From Pseudomonas entomophila (GTDB taxonomy: Bacteria > Pseudomonadota > Gammaproteobacteria > Pseudomonadales > Pseudomonadaceae): a stretch of 64,000 bases of DNA. The position numbers and the translations under genes are program-made. The stretch covers positions 1 to 64,000 of the forward strand of contig NZ_JARGCS010000016.1 in NCBI RefSeq assembly GCF_029193575.1. The letters run 5' to 3'. Shown here piece by piece: positions 45,520 to 57,340 of the stretch. Every line of letters starts with the position of its first letter. Position 1 is the first letter of the stretch. Below the pieces are notes generated by a model, which searched no databases, was not told where the DNA came from, and saw only the letters and a list, made by a program, of their open reading frames with translations.

Positions 45520-46493
45520 TGGCGGGAAAGCTCCAGTTCACAGAAGGTGGTGCGTACGTGTTCAAGTTTGCCGAAGTCAATGGCATCCAGTATCTGTCTG
45601 AGATCGTCCCCGCCCTGGTAGTCAGTGATGTACTGGTCTTTTGCCTTGGCGAAATTAGCAGAAGCGTTTTGGTGCGGGTCAACCAAGCGGATCGTGACTT
45701 CTGTTTCGGCCTTGATCACCTGGTAGTGCATCAGGTACTCAATAAGGTAGAGAAACTCATCGGTTGTGATTCCCCGTTTGCGCATGAAGATCACGAAGCC
45801 TTGCTTGCTTCCCTTCTTTGGGTTCACGTAGGACAAAATGATCCAGGGCGCGGTCAACATATCTAGCGTCGCAGCCTTGGCATGTTCGAGCTGGACGTTC
45901 TTCTTGCGAACCAGATGGGGATAGTAGAACTTGCAGTAATCCCGCTCTGGTAGTAGACCGGCACCGCCGCGCAGGTGGATAATCTCGTGGTGAACGTTGT
46001 TCAGCCAGTAAATATCCTCAGGGCCCATCACAACGATCTTAGAGCCTTTCGGGATGTCCAACTCTTCGCATTTTACCTTTTCAAGGATTTTGGCGAAGTC
46101 CTTGTCATACTCGTTATCGTGGTTGTAGACGAAAAGCAGTCCCTGGATGTTCGCCGACACATCCGGATGGATGTAGGTGTCGCTGAACTCCTGGCTGATC
46201 TCGGCACACCGCAGGCTCATGGCTAGGCTCTCGATTGCCTCCCGGATGGCCTGTGTTTTGATTGTGCCCTTCGCGTAGCTCTTGAGGTCGCAGTTCACAT
46301 AGGTGCGAGACTGCGAGTACGGTTCGTTATACCAAAAGACGACATCGGAGGGATGGGTCTTGACCTCGTGGGCTCCTTGATCCTCGCACGGCCAATTGAT
46401 GTTGGTGTGCTCCATGCGCCCCCAGAGAAACTCGTTGAAAATTCCCTTCGACAGCTTTTCTGCCATTTTCGCGATGTTTATCGTCTCGGCCAT
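45516..46493 (-). CDS. First gene of the unknown island operon, PD-(D/E)XK-like motif
   Basis: 325-aa soluble protein. The N-terminal region contains a PD-(D/E)XK-type arrangement: acidic residues in helix 1 (Glu21, Glu28), Asp50 in HPSDVVFWY, then after 18 residues Asp69-Leu-Lys71 in YVNCDLKSYAKG, followed by a helix TQAIREAIESLAMSL with Gln81. That is the order and spacing of restriction-endonuclease-fold nucleases. The rest (100-325) is a mixed fold with IQGLLFVYNHDNEYDKDF and SYVNPKKGSKQGFVIFMRK. The start is the ATG at 46493, the operon's promoter side, divergent from a membrane-protein gene. I do not match it to a named defence family. Confidence 0.68.
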   Translation of the reverse strand: MAETINIAKMAEKLSKGIFNEFLWGRMEHTNINWPCEDQGAHEVKTHPSDVVFWYNEPYSQSRTYVNCDLKSYAKGTIKTQAIREAIESLAMSLRCAEISQEFSDTYIHPDVSANIQGLLFVYNHDNEYDKDFAKILEKVKCEELDIPKGSKIVVMGPEDIYWLNNVHHEIIHLRGGAGLLPERDYCKFYYPHLVRKKNVQLEHAKAATLDMLTAPWIILSYVNPKKGSKQGFVIFMRKRGITTDEFLYLIEYLMHYQVIKAETEVTIRLVDPHQNASANFAKAKDQYITDYQGGDDLRQILDAIDFGKLEHVRTTFCELELSRQ

Positions 46494-46638
46494 GATTCCC
46501 TGGGCTCATTAAAGATGGATAAAGCGGTGCTGGCACCGTAGTGGCATTTACAATAGCGCAGTGAACACGATGTATGAGCCGGCTACAAGCTGATTACCTG
46601 TTCGCTTTGGCATCACGCCTCCGCGCAGGACCGATCCG

Positions 46639-48045
46639 ATGCAAAAAATCGAGGACTTGATGAGTATCTTTGTTGGGCGGCAAACACCGCAGACTCGCCT
46701 GCGTATCTGGGCCAAGAACGCCCCAGTCATTGAACAGCATATGCGCGCTGCCGCCGAGGAAGCACGACACGACTATTTCGAGTATCTGTACGTACATCGT
46801 GACGATGATCGACGGACGATCCAACTGGTCGCCGGTAACCACCCGATACCGGCGAACGACGACGGCAGTCTCCAGATGGAAGGCGGTGCGGCACTCGTGT
46901 TGTCGCAGGACGCCCGGTTTGGCCACGTCGCGGTCTTAATCTACCCTTACGAAACGTCCCGGCGCGCAGGGAAACCACTTTTCTGGGGCTTCTTCGATAG
47001 TCCGGCAGATGCAATCGCAGGTAAATGGCTCGATCGAGCTGTGCACGACTTCGCCCGTTGCTGCCGTGCATCCAGCGTCGTAGATCAGACGGCTTATCAC
47101 TCCGACCGGTTGCGAATGCGTTGGCTCAAACTTCGAAGCTGGGCGCTCTGTTTGCGTGGCCGGTTACCCGGCGGCCCGAAAATGATCTGTACCAAGCCGT
47201 CGTGGGGCCGGCGGATCATAGCCGGCGTTATTGTCGCCCTCACCACGCTAACCGCGTTGCTAAATCTGCCGAGTATGGTGGCGACGTTATCAGGGTACAC
47301 CGTGCCTAGATTATGGGCTTTGTTATATCAGGATCCTACAGTTGACAGCGCACCCCCATCTGGATCACAAGTGTCGGGCTCTAGGACAGCAAACAATCCC
47401 CCGAAAGCAATACCGAGCCAGGCGGATCCATCTATTACCCCAGCAGTGGCAGGTGTGGAGATGCCCGTCATTTCCGGCTGGTATACGTTCTGCCCTACCG
47501 CGGCTGATCAAGGTAGCAGCCCGAAACTTCTGGATTTCCTCTATGACGTGCGAGCGCATGCTGGCAAAGTGGCCTTCTTCGACGTGCAGGTCGACATCGA
47601 CTGCGTGTTGGGCAAGCAGCCGGACTATGAGGCGACGTTCAGCAGGCTCGATGAAGCGGGCGAGGTTCTTTACATCATGCGCGTGCCCCTAATAATGGAC
47701 GGCGATCTTTTCACGCCCCAGCAATGGCTTAGCGGCAAGCGCGATCCGTCCGCCCTGCGTAGCATGTACAGCGACAATGGTTCCGCGATTGCGATACACA
47801 ATGGAAACGACAGCCGTAACCCCATTTCACGTTTCCAGCCACATGTTGAGGGAAGCAACGACATCCTCTTCGGGCCCTATGCGATAAAAGAAAGCTCCGA
47901 CGACGCTGCCATCACGTTCGATCTGAACGCTTCGTTTCTTGACAGTGCTGCTCTGCAGCAGGCGACCATTATCGCGGAAGAACTCCGTGCTGCCCGTGCG
48001 CTGCCTACGACTTTGCATGCGCCAGTCGGGAAAAGTGGGTCATAA
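46639..48045 (+). CDS. Single-pass membrane protein of unknown function
   Basis: 468-aa protein. The N-terminal cytoplasmic part (1-185) has a compact domain with HVAVLIYPYETSRRAGKPLFWGFF. One membrane segment lies near 190-215 (IIAGVIVALTTLTALL). A Ser/Pro/Gln linker (about 235-270) leads to a C-terminal extracytoplasmic domain (about 275-450) with two Cys (FCPTA, DIDCVLG). The start ATG at 46639 follows GCAGGA. It is divergent from the three-gene operon with 145 bases between, and precedes the IS256 element. I do not recognise the family; a sensor or anchor role is conceivable. Confidence 0.65.
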   Translation: MQKIEDLMSIFVGRQTPQTRLRIWAKNAPVIEQHMRAAAEEARHDYFEYLYVHRDDDRRTIQLVAGNHPIPANDDGSLQMEGGAALVLSQDARFGHVAVLIYPYETSRRAGKPLFWGFFDSPADAIAGKWLDRAVHDFARCCRASSVVDQTAYHSDRLRMRWLKLRSWALCLRGRLPGGPKMICTKPSWGRRIIAGVIVALTTLTALLNLPSMVATLSGYTVPRLWALLYQDPTVDSAPPSGSQVSGSRTANNPPKAIPSQADPSITPAVAGVEMPVISGWYTFCPTAADQGSSPKLLDFLYDVRAHAGKVAFFDVQVDIDCVLGKQPDYEATFSRLDEAGEVLYIMRVPLIMDGDLFTPQQWLSGKRDPSALRSMYSDNGSAIAIHNGNDSRNPISRFQPHVEGSNDILFGPYAIKESSDDAAITFDLNASFLDSAALQQATIIAEELRAARALPTTLHAPVGKSGS

Positions 48046-48145
48046 CCGTTTTTGTTCTGCGCAACGGCCATTCTGCTTGTGGCTGGGAATGTTTGCGAAC
48101 CAACACCGAAATGTTCGAAGTGCAAGTGGTAAAGATCTGGTTTGG

Positions 48146-49516
48146 GATCGTGTCCCGGGAAGTGGTGTAACCGAACCAGCCGAAGGCGCCCTGTGGGCGA
48201 AAGAGGTTGGTCATCGTGGTTCTTGGCTAACGTTGAGTTTGCGGACTTAACCTTCACCAGAGAAACCACGATGACCAAGCCCACTATCGCATTGACCGAG
48301 TTGGTTGAGAAAGGGGCAGACGCAGATCTGCTCAAGCAAATGATCCAGTTCGTTGCCCAGCGCATGATGGAGTTCGACGTCGAAGGCCTGTGCGGTGCCG
48401 GCTTCGATGTCAAAAGCACAGACCGGACAAACAGCCGCAACGGCTACCGTGATCGCCTCTGGCAAACCCGCGCTGGCGATGTTGACCTGAAGATTCCCAA
48501 GCTGCGCCAAGGCAGCTACTTTCCAGGCTTTCTTGAGCCCCGACGCACCGCCGAGAAAGCCTTGGCAGCCGTGATCCAGGAAGCCTATATCCAGGGCGTT
48601 TCAACCCGTTCGGTGGACGAACTGGTCAAGGCCATGGGCATGACCGGGATCTCCAAAAGCCAGGTGTCACGGCTAGCCGGTGAGATCGATGAGCGCGTTC
48701 ATGCCTTCCTTGATCGCCCGCTTGAAGGTGACTGGCCCTACCTCTGGATCGATGCCACCTACGTCAAGGTGCGGGAGGCCGGGCGCATCGTCTCGGTCGC
48801 GGTAATAATCGCCGTGTCCGTGAACACTGATGGTGGCCGTGAGGTCCTGGGCATGCGAGTAGGTCCTTCCGAAGCTGAGCCATTCTGGGCAGACTTTCTA
48901 CGCAGCTTGATGCGTCGGGGTTTGCGGGGTGTGAAGCTGGTCATCTCTGATGCTCACGAAGGCTTGAAGGCGGCTGTTTCCAAGGTCTTCCACGCAACCT
49001 GGCAGCGCTGCCGTGTGCATTTTATGCGCAACGCCCTGGCCCACGTCGGCAAAGGCCAGCGCACCATGGTGGCGGCGCTGCTGCGCACGGTCTTCGCCCA
49101 GGACAGCCGCGCCGAATGTCATCAGCAATGGCGCTTGCTCGCTGATCAGTTGCGCAAGAAATACCCCAAGATCGCGGCACTCATGGATGGCTGCGAGGAT
49201 GAAGTACTGGCGCACATGGCCTTTCCCAAGGCGCACCGACAGCAGTTGCACAGCACCAACCCACTCGAACGGCTCAACGCCGAGATCAAGCGCCGCACCG
49301 ATGTCGTGGGGATTTTCCCCAACGATCCGGCCATCACGCGGCTGATGCTGCTGGAGCAGAACGACGAGTGGTGCCTGCAACGACGTTACATGCAGTTGGA
49401 GGCCTTCGAGGCTGTCAGCGATAATCCACAGGCCAAGCTGTCGGCCGTGATCAACTAAAACGGCAAACTCAGTGGCCAGAGCCATGATGAGTTACACCAC
49501 TTTCTGGGACACGATC
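48146..49516. mobile_element. IS256-family insertion sequence
   Basis: 1371-bp element with terminal inverted repeats GATCGTGTCCCGGGAAGTGG... at 48146 and GATCGTGTCCCAGAAAGTGG... inward from 49516, matching at 24 of 26 positions. One transposase gene lies inside. The eight bases on each side (TGGTTTGG and GTTTTTTC) do not match, so no target duplication is visible. It sits where the integrase of an ssrA-targeted island would be expected. Confidence 0.88.
48271..49458 (+). CDS. IS256-family transposase
   Basis: 395-aa DDE transposase of the Mutator/IS256 family. Marks are the N-terminal [32 protein letters not shown] with the first catalytic Asp, [14 protein letters not shown] with the second Asp, the C-x2-H motif in [16 protein letters not shown], and [14 protein letters not shown] with the catalytic Glu. 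The ATG at 48271 starts [17 protein letters not shown]; an in-frame extension upstream would enter the terminal repeat. It appears intact and thus possibly active. Confidence 0.93.
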   Translation: MTKPTIALTELVEKGADADLLKQMIQFVAQRMMEFDVEGLCGAGFDVKSTDRTNSRNGYRDRLWQTRAGDVDLKIPKLRQGSYFPGFLEPRRTAEKALAAVIQEAYIQGVSTRSVDELVKAMGMTGISKSQVSRLAGEIDERVHAFLDRPLEGDWPYLWIDATYVKVREAGRIVSVAVIIAVSVNTDGGREVLGMRVGPSEAEPFWADFLRSLMRRGLRGVKLVISDAHEGLKAAVSKVFHATWQRCRVHFMRNALAHVGKGQRTMVAALLRTVFAQDSRAECHQQWRLLADQLRKKYPKIAALMDGCEDEVLAHMAFPKAHRQQLHSTNPLERLNAEIKRRTDVVGIFPNDPAITRLMLLEQNDEWCLQRRYMQLEAFEAVSDNPQAKLSAVIN

Positions 49517-49542
49517 GTTTTTTCACACAGAGCCTAGGTACT

Positions 49543-49581
49543 GGTATTCCAACGATTAGCATCGGATTGGTCTGGAATACC
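49543..49581. repeat. 9-bp inverted repeat beside the right attachment site
   Basis: GGTATTCCA at 49543-49551 and TGGAATACC at 49573-49581, perfect arms around a 21-base loop, in the 145-base remnant between the IS256 element and the ssrA terminator. It could be an arm-type recombinase site or an attenuator stem. Position is the only support. Confidence 0.35.
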
Positions 49582-49654
49582 GAAACGATAGAAACTCAAA
49601 AATCTCAGAACGCCGCAAAAGCGCTGGAGGCCGCGTATTTACTGGATTGCAGGC

Positions 49655-49682
49655 ACAAAAAAAGACGTCCGTGGACGTCTTT
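49655..49682 (-). terminator. ssrA terminator
   Basis: On the minus strand a stem AAGACGTCC-AC-GGACGTCTT is followed by a run of seven T, 12 bases past the tmRNA CCA end. The stem is duplicated at the left island edge (41394-41413), where the T run is lost. Confidence 0.88.
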
Positions 49683-49709
49683 GATTGATCATTTGGTGGA
49701 GCCGGGGGG
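49662..49709. repeat. Right attachment-site repeat (ssrA 3' end and terminator stem)
   Basis: Pairs with 41394-41447. Includes the terminator stem, the tmRNA CCA end and acceptor stem. The functional ssrA copy continues to the right, as expected when an element inserts at the 3' end and restores the gene. Confidence 0.8.
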
Positions 49710-50085
49710 ATTTGAACCCCCGTCCGCCAGTACTCCGCTGTCGGTACTACATGCTTAGCCGTGTCTACTGAGTTAATCCGCAGCCGCCCGACGGGCAGGG
49801 TGCTTTGGACGAGTTGGGTAAGTTTTAGTCGCTTTGCCCCCAACGTGCTACACGACGATCCTGTTCTGTATGACAATCACTTCGGGTTTACAGGCATCCC
49901 CTGGTGATTGCTGGAGCCGAAGCTACCAGGAGAGCGGGCTCAGCTGCTTACGCAGCGAGAGCGTAGCCCTCGTAGTTTTCGTCATTGGCAACTATAGAAA
50001 GTTGCAACAGTGGATTTACGAGTTCTGTTACCAACTCGGCATGCACCTAGAGTTTCGCTACCGGCGTCGAATCCTAATCGGCCCC
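49694..50085 (-). ncRNA. ssrA: tmRNA (ssrA)
   Basis: 392-nt transfer-messenger RNA that rescues stalled ribosomes with SmpB. The 5' end GGGGCCGATTAGGATTCGAC (from 50085) pairs with the 3' CGGCTCC before the encoded ACCA ending at 49694. The T arm GGGGGTTCAAATCCCCC is intact. The resume frame at 49989-49948 reads ANDENYEGYALAA then TAA, a proper degradation tag ending in LAA-type residues (ALAA). A possible -10 (TATACT, minus strand) lies at 50128-50133. Its partner smpB lies 8 kb away in this window. The 3' end is the island integration site. Confidence 0.96.
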
Positions 50086-50189
50086 ACACTCAGCTCTAGC
50101 TGACGCACCTCGCGGCACGTGAGGCGGAGTATACGCCTTCAAGCGGGCGGCGTCGACAGCTGTGCCGCCGCCCGTTGGCACGGCACGGC

Positions 50190-50477
50190 TCAAGTGCCAC
50201 TGCTGCTGCCGCTGCCTTTCTCGGTTTTCTCCAAACGCTCCAGCACCTTGCTGGTAATGGCGATGCACTCCTTGGTGTCGCCTTTGGCCTGGGCGGCCTT
50301 GGCTTGGTCGACGTGCTCGGTGAGGGCCTTGTCCAGGCCTTCGGAGGTGGCGCCGGCGGTGGCCATGTTGTCGTCGATCTGCTGCAGGTTCATGGCGCAC
50401 AGGTCGTCGGCGGCGAATACGGGCGAGGCCAGCAGGGTTGCGGCCGCGAACAGGGCGGAAAGCGCAGTACCTTTCAT
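50190..50477 (-). CDS. Small secreted protein of unknown function
   Basis: 95-aa protein with a signal peptide (MKGTALSALFAAATLLASPVFAA, shown here as residues 1-22; cleavage after VFA) and a mature helical part with two cysteines (DDLCAMN and TKECIAI) that could form a disulphide. The low-complexity C-terminus is Gly/Ser (GSGSSSGT). ATG at 50477 has a strong GAGGAG ribosome site; the much longer in-frame extension upstream is antisense-like and rejected. No family recognised; similar small exported proteins are common in Pseudomonas. Confidence 0.72.
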   Translation of the reverse strand: MKGTALSALFAAATLLASPVFAADDLCAMNLQQIDDNMATAGATSEGLDKALTEHVDQAKAAQAKGDTKECIAITSKVLERLEKTEKGSGSSSGT

Positions 50478-50659
50478 GGGAGTCTCCTCGTGAGGCCTCT
50501 GGAAGGTGGGCCTATGGGGTGGACTGTGGGGCTTGCGCGAGGGTTCCATCGGGGTGATTGGGGGTGTGGGGGCCGCGATTGGGCTGGCCGGGGCAATGGT
50601 GTTGTCTGGGCTGGCGCAATCGCGGGGCAAGCTCTCTCCTACAGGAGGGGCGGTTTCTT

Positions 50660-50899
50660 TCAGGGGTGTTTGGCGATGTGCTCCAGGAGGGCGCGCAGCA
50701 TCTGGGTGGTGTGGGCGGCGTTCACCAGCATGCCCAGGCCGGGCTCGCCGGCGTTGGCGCAACAGTATTCGTCGAGGGTGTCTTCGATGCCTTTGGCGAG
50801 TTCGCTGGCGTGGGCCAGGGCGTCGATGGCGGGGAGAGTGGGGTGGATGGAGAAGATGGCTGAGGGTTTGTAAGGCGGGTCGGGGACGAGCTTGTCCAT
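50660..50899 (-). CDS. DUF3077/DUF6124-like small Pseudomonas protein
   Basis: 79-aa acidic protein starting MDKLVPDPPYKPSAIFSIHP, followed by a helix ALAHASELAKGIEDTLDEY and a second helix MLVNAAHTTQMLRALLEHIA. The opening K(L/V)xPDPP and the Ala-rich helices resemble the DUF3077/DUF6124 proteins, which are frequent and multicopy in Pseudomonas. Function unknown. A GGGAGATACACC ribosome site precedes the ATG. The upstream 425 bases include a long imperfect hairpin described separately. Confidence 0.68.
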   Translation of the reverse strand: MDKLVPDPPYKPSAIFSIHPTLPAIDALAHASELAKGIEDTLDEYCCANAGEPGLGMLVNAAHTTQMLRALLEHIAKHP

Positions 50900-51324
50900 G
50901 GTGTATCTCCCAGTTTGTCGGCGGGGCTGGAACCCTGGTCCTTCTCACGGGATTAGGGTGGCAGCCGTGTGCGGGGTGAGAAACCGGTAAACATGGGAAA
51001 ACCCGGCCAGACCGAAGCCTGCCCGCGCACGGCCGCCATAGAGGGCTGCCAACATGTTTACAGGGTTCTCACACCCTGATCGCCAATCGTGGCGACCCTG
51101 GGACGTTATTCCCGGGGTGCTTTTTCCACAACGGAGAAAGGTCGGCAGTGGGCGTAGGATAGATCCCAAATCGGGCGGACCTGAAGCATTTGGTCTCAGG
51201 TTGGGAAATGTCTGACGGAAGATGGGAGGTAGTTATGCGGGCGCAATCGCGGGGCAAGCCCGCTTCTACAGGGACCGCGCGCCGTTCATGAGAGCGGCGG
51301 GGTAGCTGTGGGGCGGGCTCGTGT
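50900..51324. other. Intergenic region with a long hairpin and a REP copy
   Basis: 425 bases upstream of the DUF6124-like gene and downstream of lldE. It contains an imperfect 23-bp inverted repeat (50973-50995 with 51053-51075, 20 of 23 pairs; shared core GGTGAGAA...TAAACATG). A smaller stem around 51100-51120 (CCCTGGGA...TTCCCGGGG) and a REP sequence at 51245-51270 follow. No open frame of note. Confidence 0.55.
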
Positions 51325-54135
<2,811 letters not shown>

Positions 54136-54208
54136 GCAGTCTCCTCGGGGGCCGTCGCGTCTCGCGCGCGATCGGCCCCGGGCTATCAGGCGGTATTTCG
54201 TGCGGGCG

Positions 54209-55354
54209 TCAGGCGCCCAGTTCGCGGACCAACGAGTCGCGGGTGATCTCGCTGATCGACTTGGCGCCGGTCAGCACCATGGCCACGCGCATTTCCTTCT
54301 CGAACAACTCCAGCAGGTTCTTCACCCCGGCCTCGCCGTGGGTGGCCAGGGCGTAGAGGAAGGCGCGGCCGATCAGCACGCTGTCGGCGCCGAGGGCGAT
54401 CATGCGCACCACGTCGAGGCCGCTGCGGATGCCGGAGTCGGCGAGGATTTTCAGCTCGCCTTTCACCGCGTCGGCGATCGCCGGCAGGGCGCGGGCGCTG
54501 GACAGCACGCCGTCGAGCTGGCGGCCGCCGTGGTTGGAGACGACGATGCCGTCGGCGCCGAACTTCACCGCGTCGCGGGCGTCATCGGCGTCGAGGATGC
54601 CCTTGATGATCATCGGGCCGTCCCAGAAGTCGCGGATCCACTCCAGGTCTTTCCACGAGATCGACGGGTCGAAGTTGGCGCCCAGCCAGCCGATGTAGTC
54701 GGCCAGGCCCGTGGGGTTGCCGCGGTATTTGGAGATGTTGCCCAGGTCGTGCGGGCGGCCCATCACGCCGACGTCCCAGGCCCATTGTGGGCGGGTCATG
54801 GCTTGCAGCACGCGGCGCAGCGGGCCGTTGGCGCCGCTCATGCCGGCGTGCGCGTCGCGGTAGCGGGCGCCGGGCACGGGCATGTCGACGGTGAACACCA
54901 GGGTCTTGACCCCGGCGGCCTTGGCCCGCTCCAGGGCGTTGCGCATGAAGCCGCGGTCCTTGAGCACGTACAGCTGGAACCACATGGGCCGGTCGATGGC
55001 CGGGGCCACTTCCTCGATCGGGCACACCGAGACCGTGGACAGGGTGAAGGGAATGCCGTGCGCCGCCGCCGCGCGGGCCGCCTGCACTTCGCCACGGCGG
55101 GCGTACATGCCGGTCAGGCCGACCGGGGCCAGGGCCACGGGCATGCTCAGGGTCTCGCCGAACAGCTCGGTCTTGAGGCTGAGCTCGGCCATGTTCTTCA
55201 GCACGCGCTGGCGCAGGGCGATGCCGGCCAGGTCCGAGACGTTGTGGCGCAGGGTGTGCTCGGCGTAGGCGCCGCCGTCGGCGTAGTGGAAGAGGAAGGG
55301 GGGCAGCTTGCGCTGGGCCGCGGCGCGATAGTCGGTGGAGGCGGAAATGATCAT
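54209..55354 (-). CDS. lldD: L-lactate dehydrogenase (FMN-dependent)
   Basis: 381-aa membrane-associated FMN enzyme oxidising L-lactate to pyruvate, passing electrons to quinone. Marks are [22 protein letters not shown] at the N-terminus, the FMN/substrate segment [17 protein letters not shown], and the active-site signature [13 protein letters not shown] with the catalytic His, followed by [18 protein letters not shown]. Its size matches LldD. It lies between lldP and lldE in the lactate operon. Confidence 0.95.
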   Translation of the reverse strand: MIISASTDYRAAAQRKLPPFLFHYADGGAYAEHTLRHNVSDLAGIALRQRVLKNMAELSLKTELFGETLSMPVALAPVGLTGMYARRGEVQAARAAAAHGIPFTLSTVSVCPIEEVAPAIDRPMWFQLYVLKDRGFMRNALERAKAAGVKTLVFTVDMPVPGARYRDAHAGMSGANGPLRRVLQAMTRPQWAWDVGVMGRPHDLGNISKYRGNPTGLADYIGWLGANFDPSISWKDLEWIRDFWDGPMIIKGILDADDARDAVKFGADGIVVSNHGGRQLDGVLSSARALPAIADAVKGELKILADSGIRSGLDVVRMIALGADSVLIGRAFLYALATHGEAGVKNLLELFEKEMRVAMVLTGAKSISEITRDSLVRELGA

Positions 55355-55417
55355 GGGTGCTCGCTGCGTGGGTTGAGGGTTGTGCCGGGCGCTTCGGTGC
55401 GCCCGGCCCCTTTCACT

Positions 55418-57088
55418 TTAGTGATGAACCAGCATACCGGTCAGCCAGTAGGCCTGGACCAGGGTGATCAGGCCGACGATGGTGGCGAAGAACAGGCTGT
55501 GCTTCACGGTGAAGCGGAACAGGTCCGATTCCTTGCCGACCAGGCCGGTGGCGGCGCAGGCCACGGCGATGGACTGCGGCGAGATCATCTTGCCGGTCAC
55601 GCCGCCGCTGGTGTTGGCCGCCACCAGCAGGGTGTCGTTGACGCCGATCTGGTGCGCGGTAGTGGCCTGCAGCGAACCGAACAGGGCGTTGGACGAGGTG
55701 TCGGAGCCGGTCAGGAACACGCCCAGCCAGCCGAGGAACGGCGAGAAGAACGGGAACGCCGCGCCGGTGCCGGCCAGCACCAGGGCCATGGTCGAGGACA
55801 TGCCGGAGAAGTTGGTGACGAAGGCGAAGGCCAGCACCATGCCGATCGACAGGATTGGCCAGCGCAGCTCCCAGAAGGTCTCCTTGAAAGTGGTAAGACC
55901 AGTTTTGAAGTTGATCTTCAAGACCCACATGGAGATCAGCGCGGAGATGAAGATCGCGGTGCCGGTGGCGGAGATCGGGTCGAGCTTGAACACCGCCGGG
56001 ATCGCGGTCGGGGTGGCGACGATGGGCGCGGTCTTCATCACCAGTTGGTCCAGGTGCGGGATGGCGAAGTTGAAGACGAAGCTGTACATCGCGCCGCCCG
56101 GGGCGAACATCGCCTTGAAGGGCTTGAGGGTCCAGATCGTCACCAGCACGGTGAGGACCAGGAACGGCGACCAGGCCTTGAAGATCTCGCCCAGGCTGTA
56201 GGGCGAGGGCTGGCTGCCGCCACGGCCGACCACGGCGGCGCCGACGCTGCCCTTGGCTTCGGTGAACGCGCGCTTGGGCTGCCAGACTTTCAGGAACAGG
56301 GTCAGGGCGACCAGGCTGGCCAGGGCCGAGGTGATGTCCGGCAGCTCTGGGCCGATGAAGTTGGAGGTGAAGTACTGGGTCACGGCGAAGCTCAGGCCGG
56401 CCACCAGCGCGGCGGGCCAGGTTTCCTTCACGCCGCGCACGCCGTCCATCATGAACACCAGCCAGAACGGCACGAACAGCGACAGCAGTGGCAGCTGGCG
56501 GCCAGTCATGGCGCCGATGTGGAAGGCGTCGATGCCGGTCACCTGGCCAGCGACGATGATCGGGATGCCCAGGGCGCCGAAGGCCACCGGCGCGGTGTTG
56601 GCGATCAGGCACAGGCCGGCGGCGTACAGCGGGTTGAAGCCCAGGCCCACGAGCAGCGCGGCGGTGATCGCCACGGGTGCGCCGAAGCCGGCGGCGCCTT
56701 CGAGGAACGCGCCGAAGCAGAACCCGATCAGCAGCACTTGCAGGCGCTGGTCGTCGGTGATCGACAGCACCGAGCTGCGGATCACTTCGAACTGGCCGCT
56801 CTTGACCGTGAGTTTGTAGAGGAACACCGCGGCGACGATGATCCAGGCAATCGGCCACAAGCCGTAGAGGAAGCCGTAGCCGGCGGCGGCGAAGGCCATG
56901 TCGACAGGCATCTGGAAGGCGAAGATCGCCACCAGGATCGACAAGGCCAGGGTGATGCTGCCGGCGACGTGGCCCTTGAGGCGGAACACGGCGAGGGCGA
57001 GGAAGAAGAACACGATGGGGATGACCGCCGCCAGCGCGGACAGGCCGAGACTACCGAGCGGTGTGTAGAGTTGTTGCCAGGTTTGCAT
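55418..57088 (-). CDS. lldP: L-lactate permease
   Basis: 556-aa inner-membrane lactate:proton symporter of the LctP family with 12-14 hydrophobic helices. The N-terminus [20 protein letters not shown] and the segments [16 protein letters not shown] and [19 protein letters not shown] are typical. First gene of lldPDE; its promoter region holds the LldR palindrome at 57133-57149 and it is divergent from lldR. Confidence 0.95.
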   Translation of the reverse strand: MQTWQQLYTPLGSLGLSALAAVIPIVFFFLALAVFRLKGHVAGSITLALSILVAIFAFQMPVDMAFAAAGYGFLYGLWPIAWIIVAAVFLYKLTVKSGQFEVIRSSVLSITDDQRLQVLLIGFCFGAFLEGAAGFGAPVAITAALLVGLGFNPLYAAGLCLIANTAPVAFGALGIPIIVAGQVTGIDAFHIGAMTGRQLPLLSLFVPFWLVFMMDGVRGVKETWPAALVAGLSFAVTQYFTSNFIGPELPDITSALASLVALTLFLKVWQPKRAFTEAKGSVGAAVVGRGGSQPSPYSLGEIFKAWSPFLVLTVLVTIWTLKPFKAMFAPGGAMYSFVFNFAIPHLDQLVMKTAPIVATPTAIPAVFKLDPISATGTAIFISALISMWVLKINFKTGLTTFKETFWELRWPILSIGMVLAFAFVTNFSGMSSTMALVLAGTGAAFPFFSPFLGWLGVFLTGSDTSSNALFGSLQATTAHQIGVNDTLLVAANTSGGVTGKMISPQSIAVACAATGLVGKESDLFRFTVKHSLFFATIVGLITLVQAYWLTGMLVHH

Positions 57089-57132
57089 ATGGGGTGACCC
57101 CTAATTGTTGTTGGTCAGCACTGGCATTGGAT

Positions 57133-57149
57133 AATTGGTAATACCAATT
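57133..57149. promoter_or_regulatory. LldR operator
   Basis: AATTGGT-AAT-ACCAATT, a perfect 17-bp palindrome between lldP and lldR. It matches the TNGTNNNACNA-type site of FadR/LldR-subfamily GntR regulators, and lies 45 bases upstream of the lldP start. Confidence 0.8.
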
Positions 57150-57340
57150 TACAATGGCTGGTCGCTAGGTTAAAAGCCCCGTCGTGGGTGTGTCAATTTG
57201 TCCCGAGGCAAACTTTGGTCGGATGCCGATGAGCGGGTGGCTGTGGTGCGTTGAAAAACGCGGGCTGATGGGTGTCTGCGTGACGCGGATGCGCCAAACT
57301 AGACGCCCCGGATTCGCCCGGGGTTCGTGGAGAGCATGTG

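Noticed and set aside
49556..50103. Short frames over the ssrA gene
   Set aside because: They are translations of tmRNA sequence or of its complement; the RNA gene explains the region.
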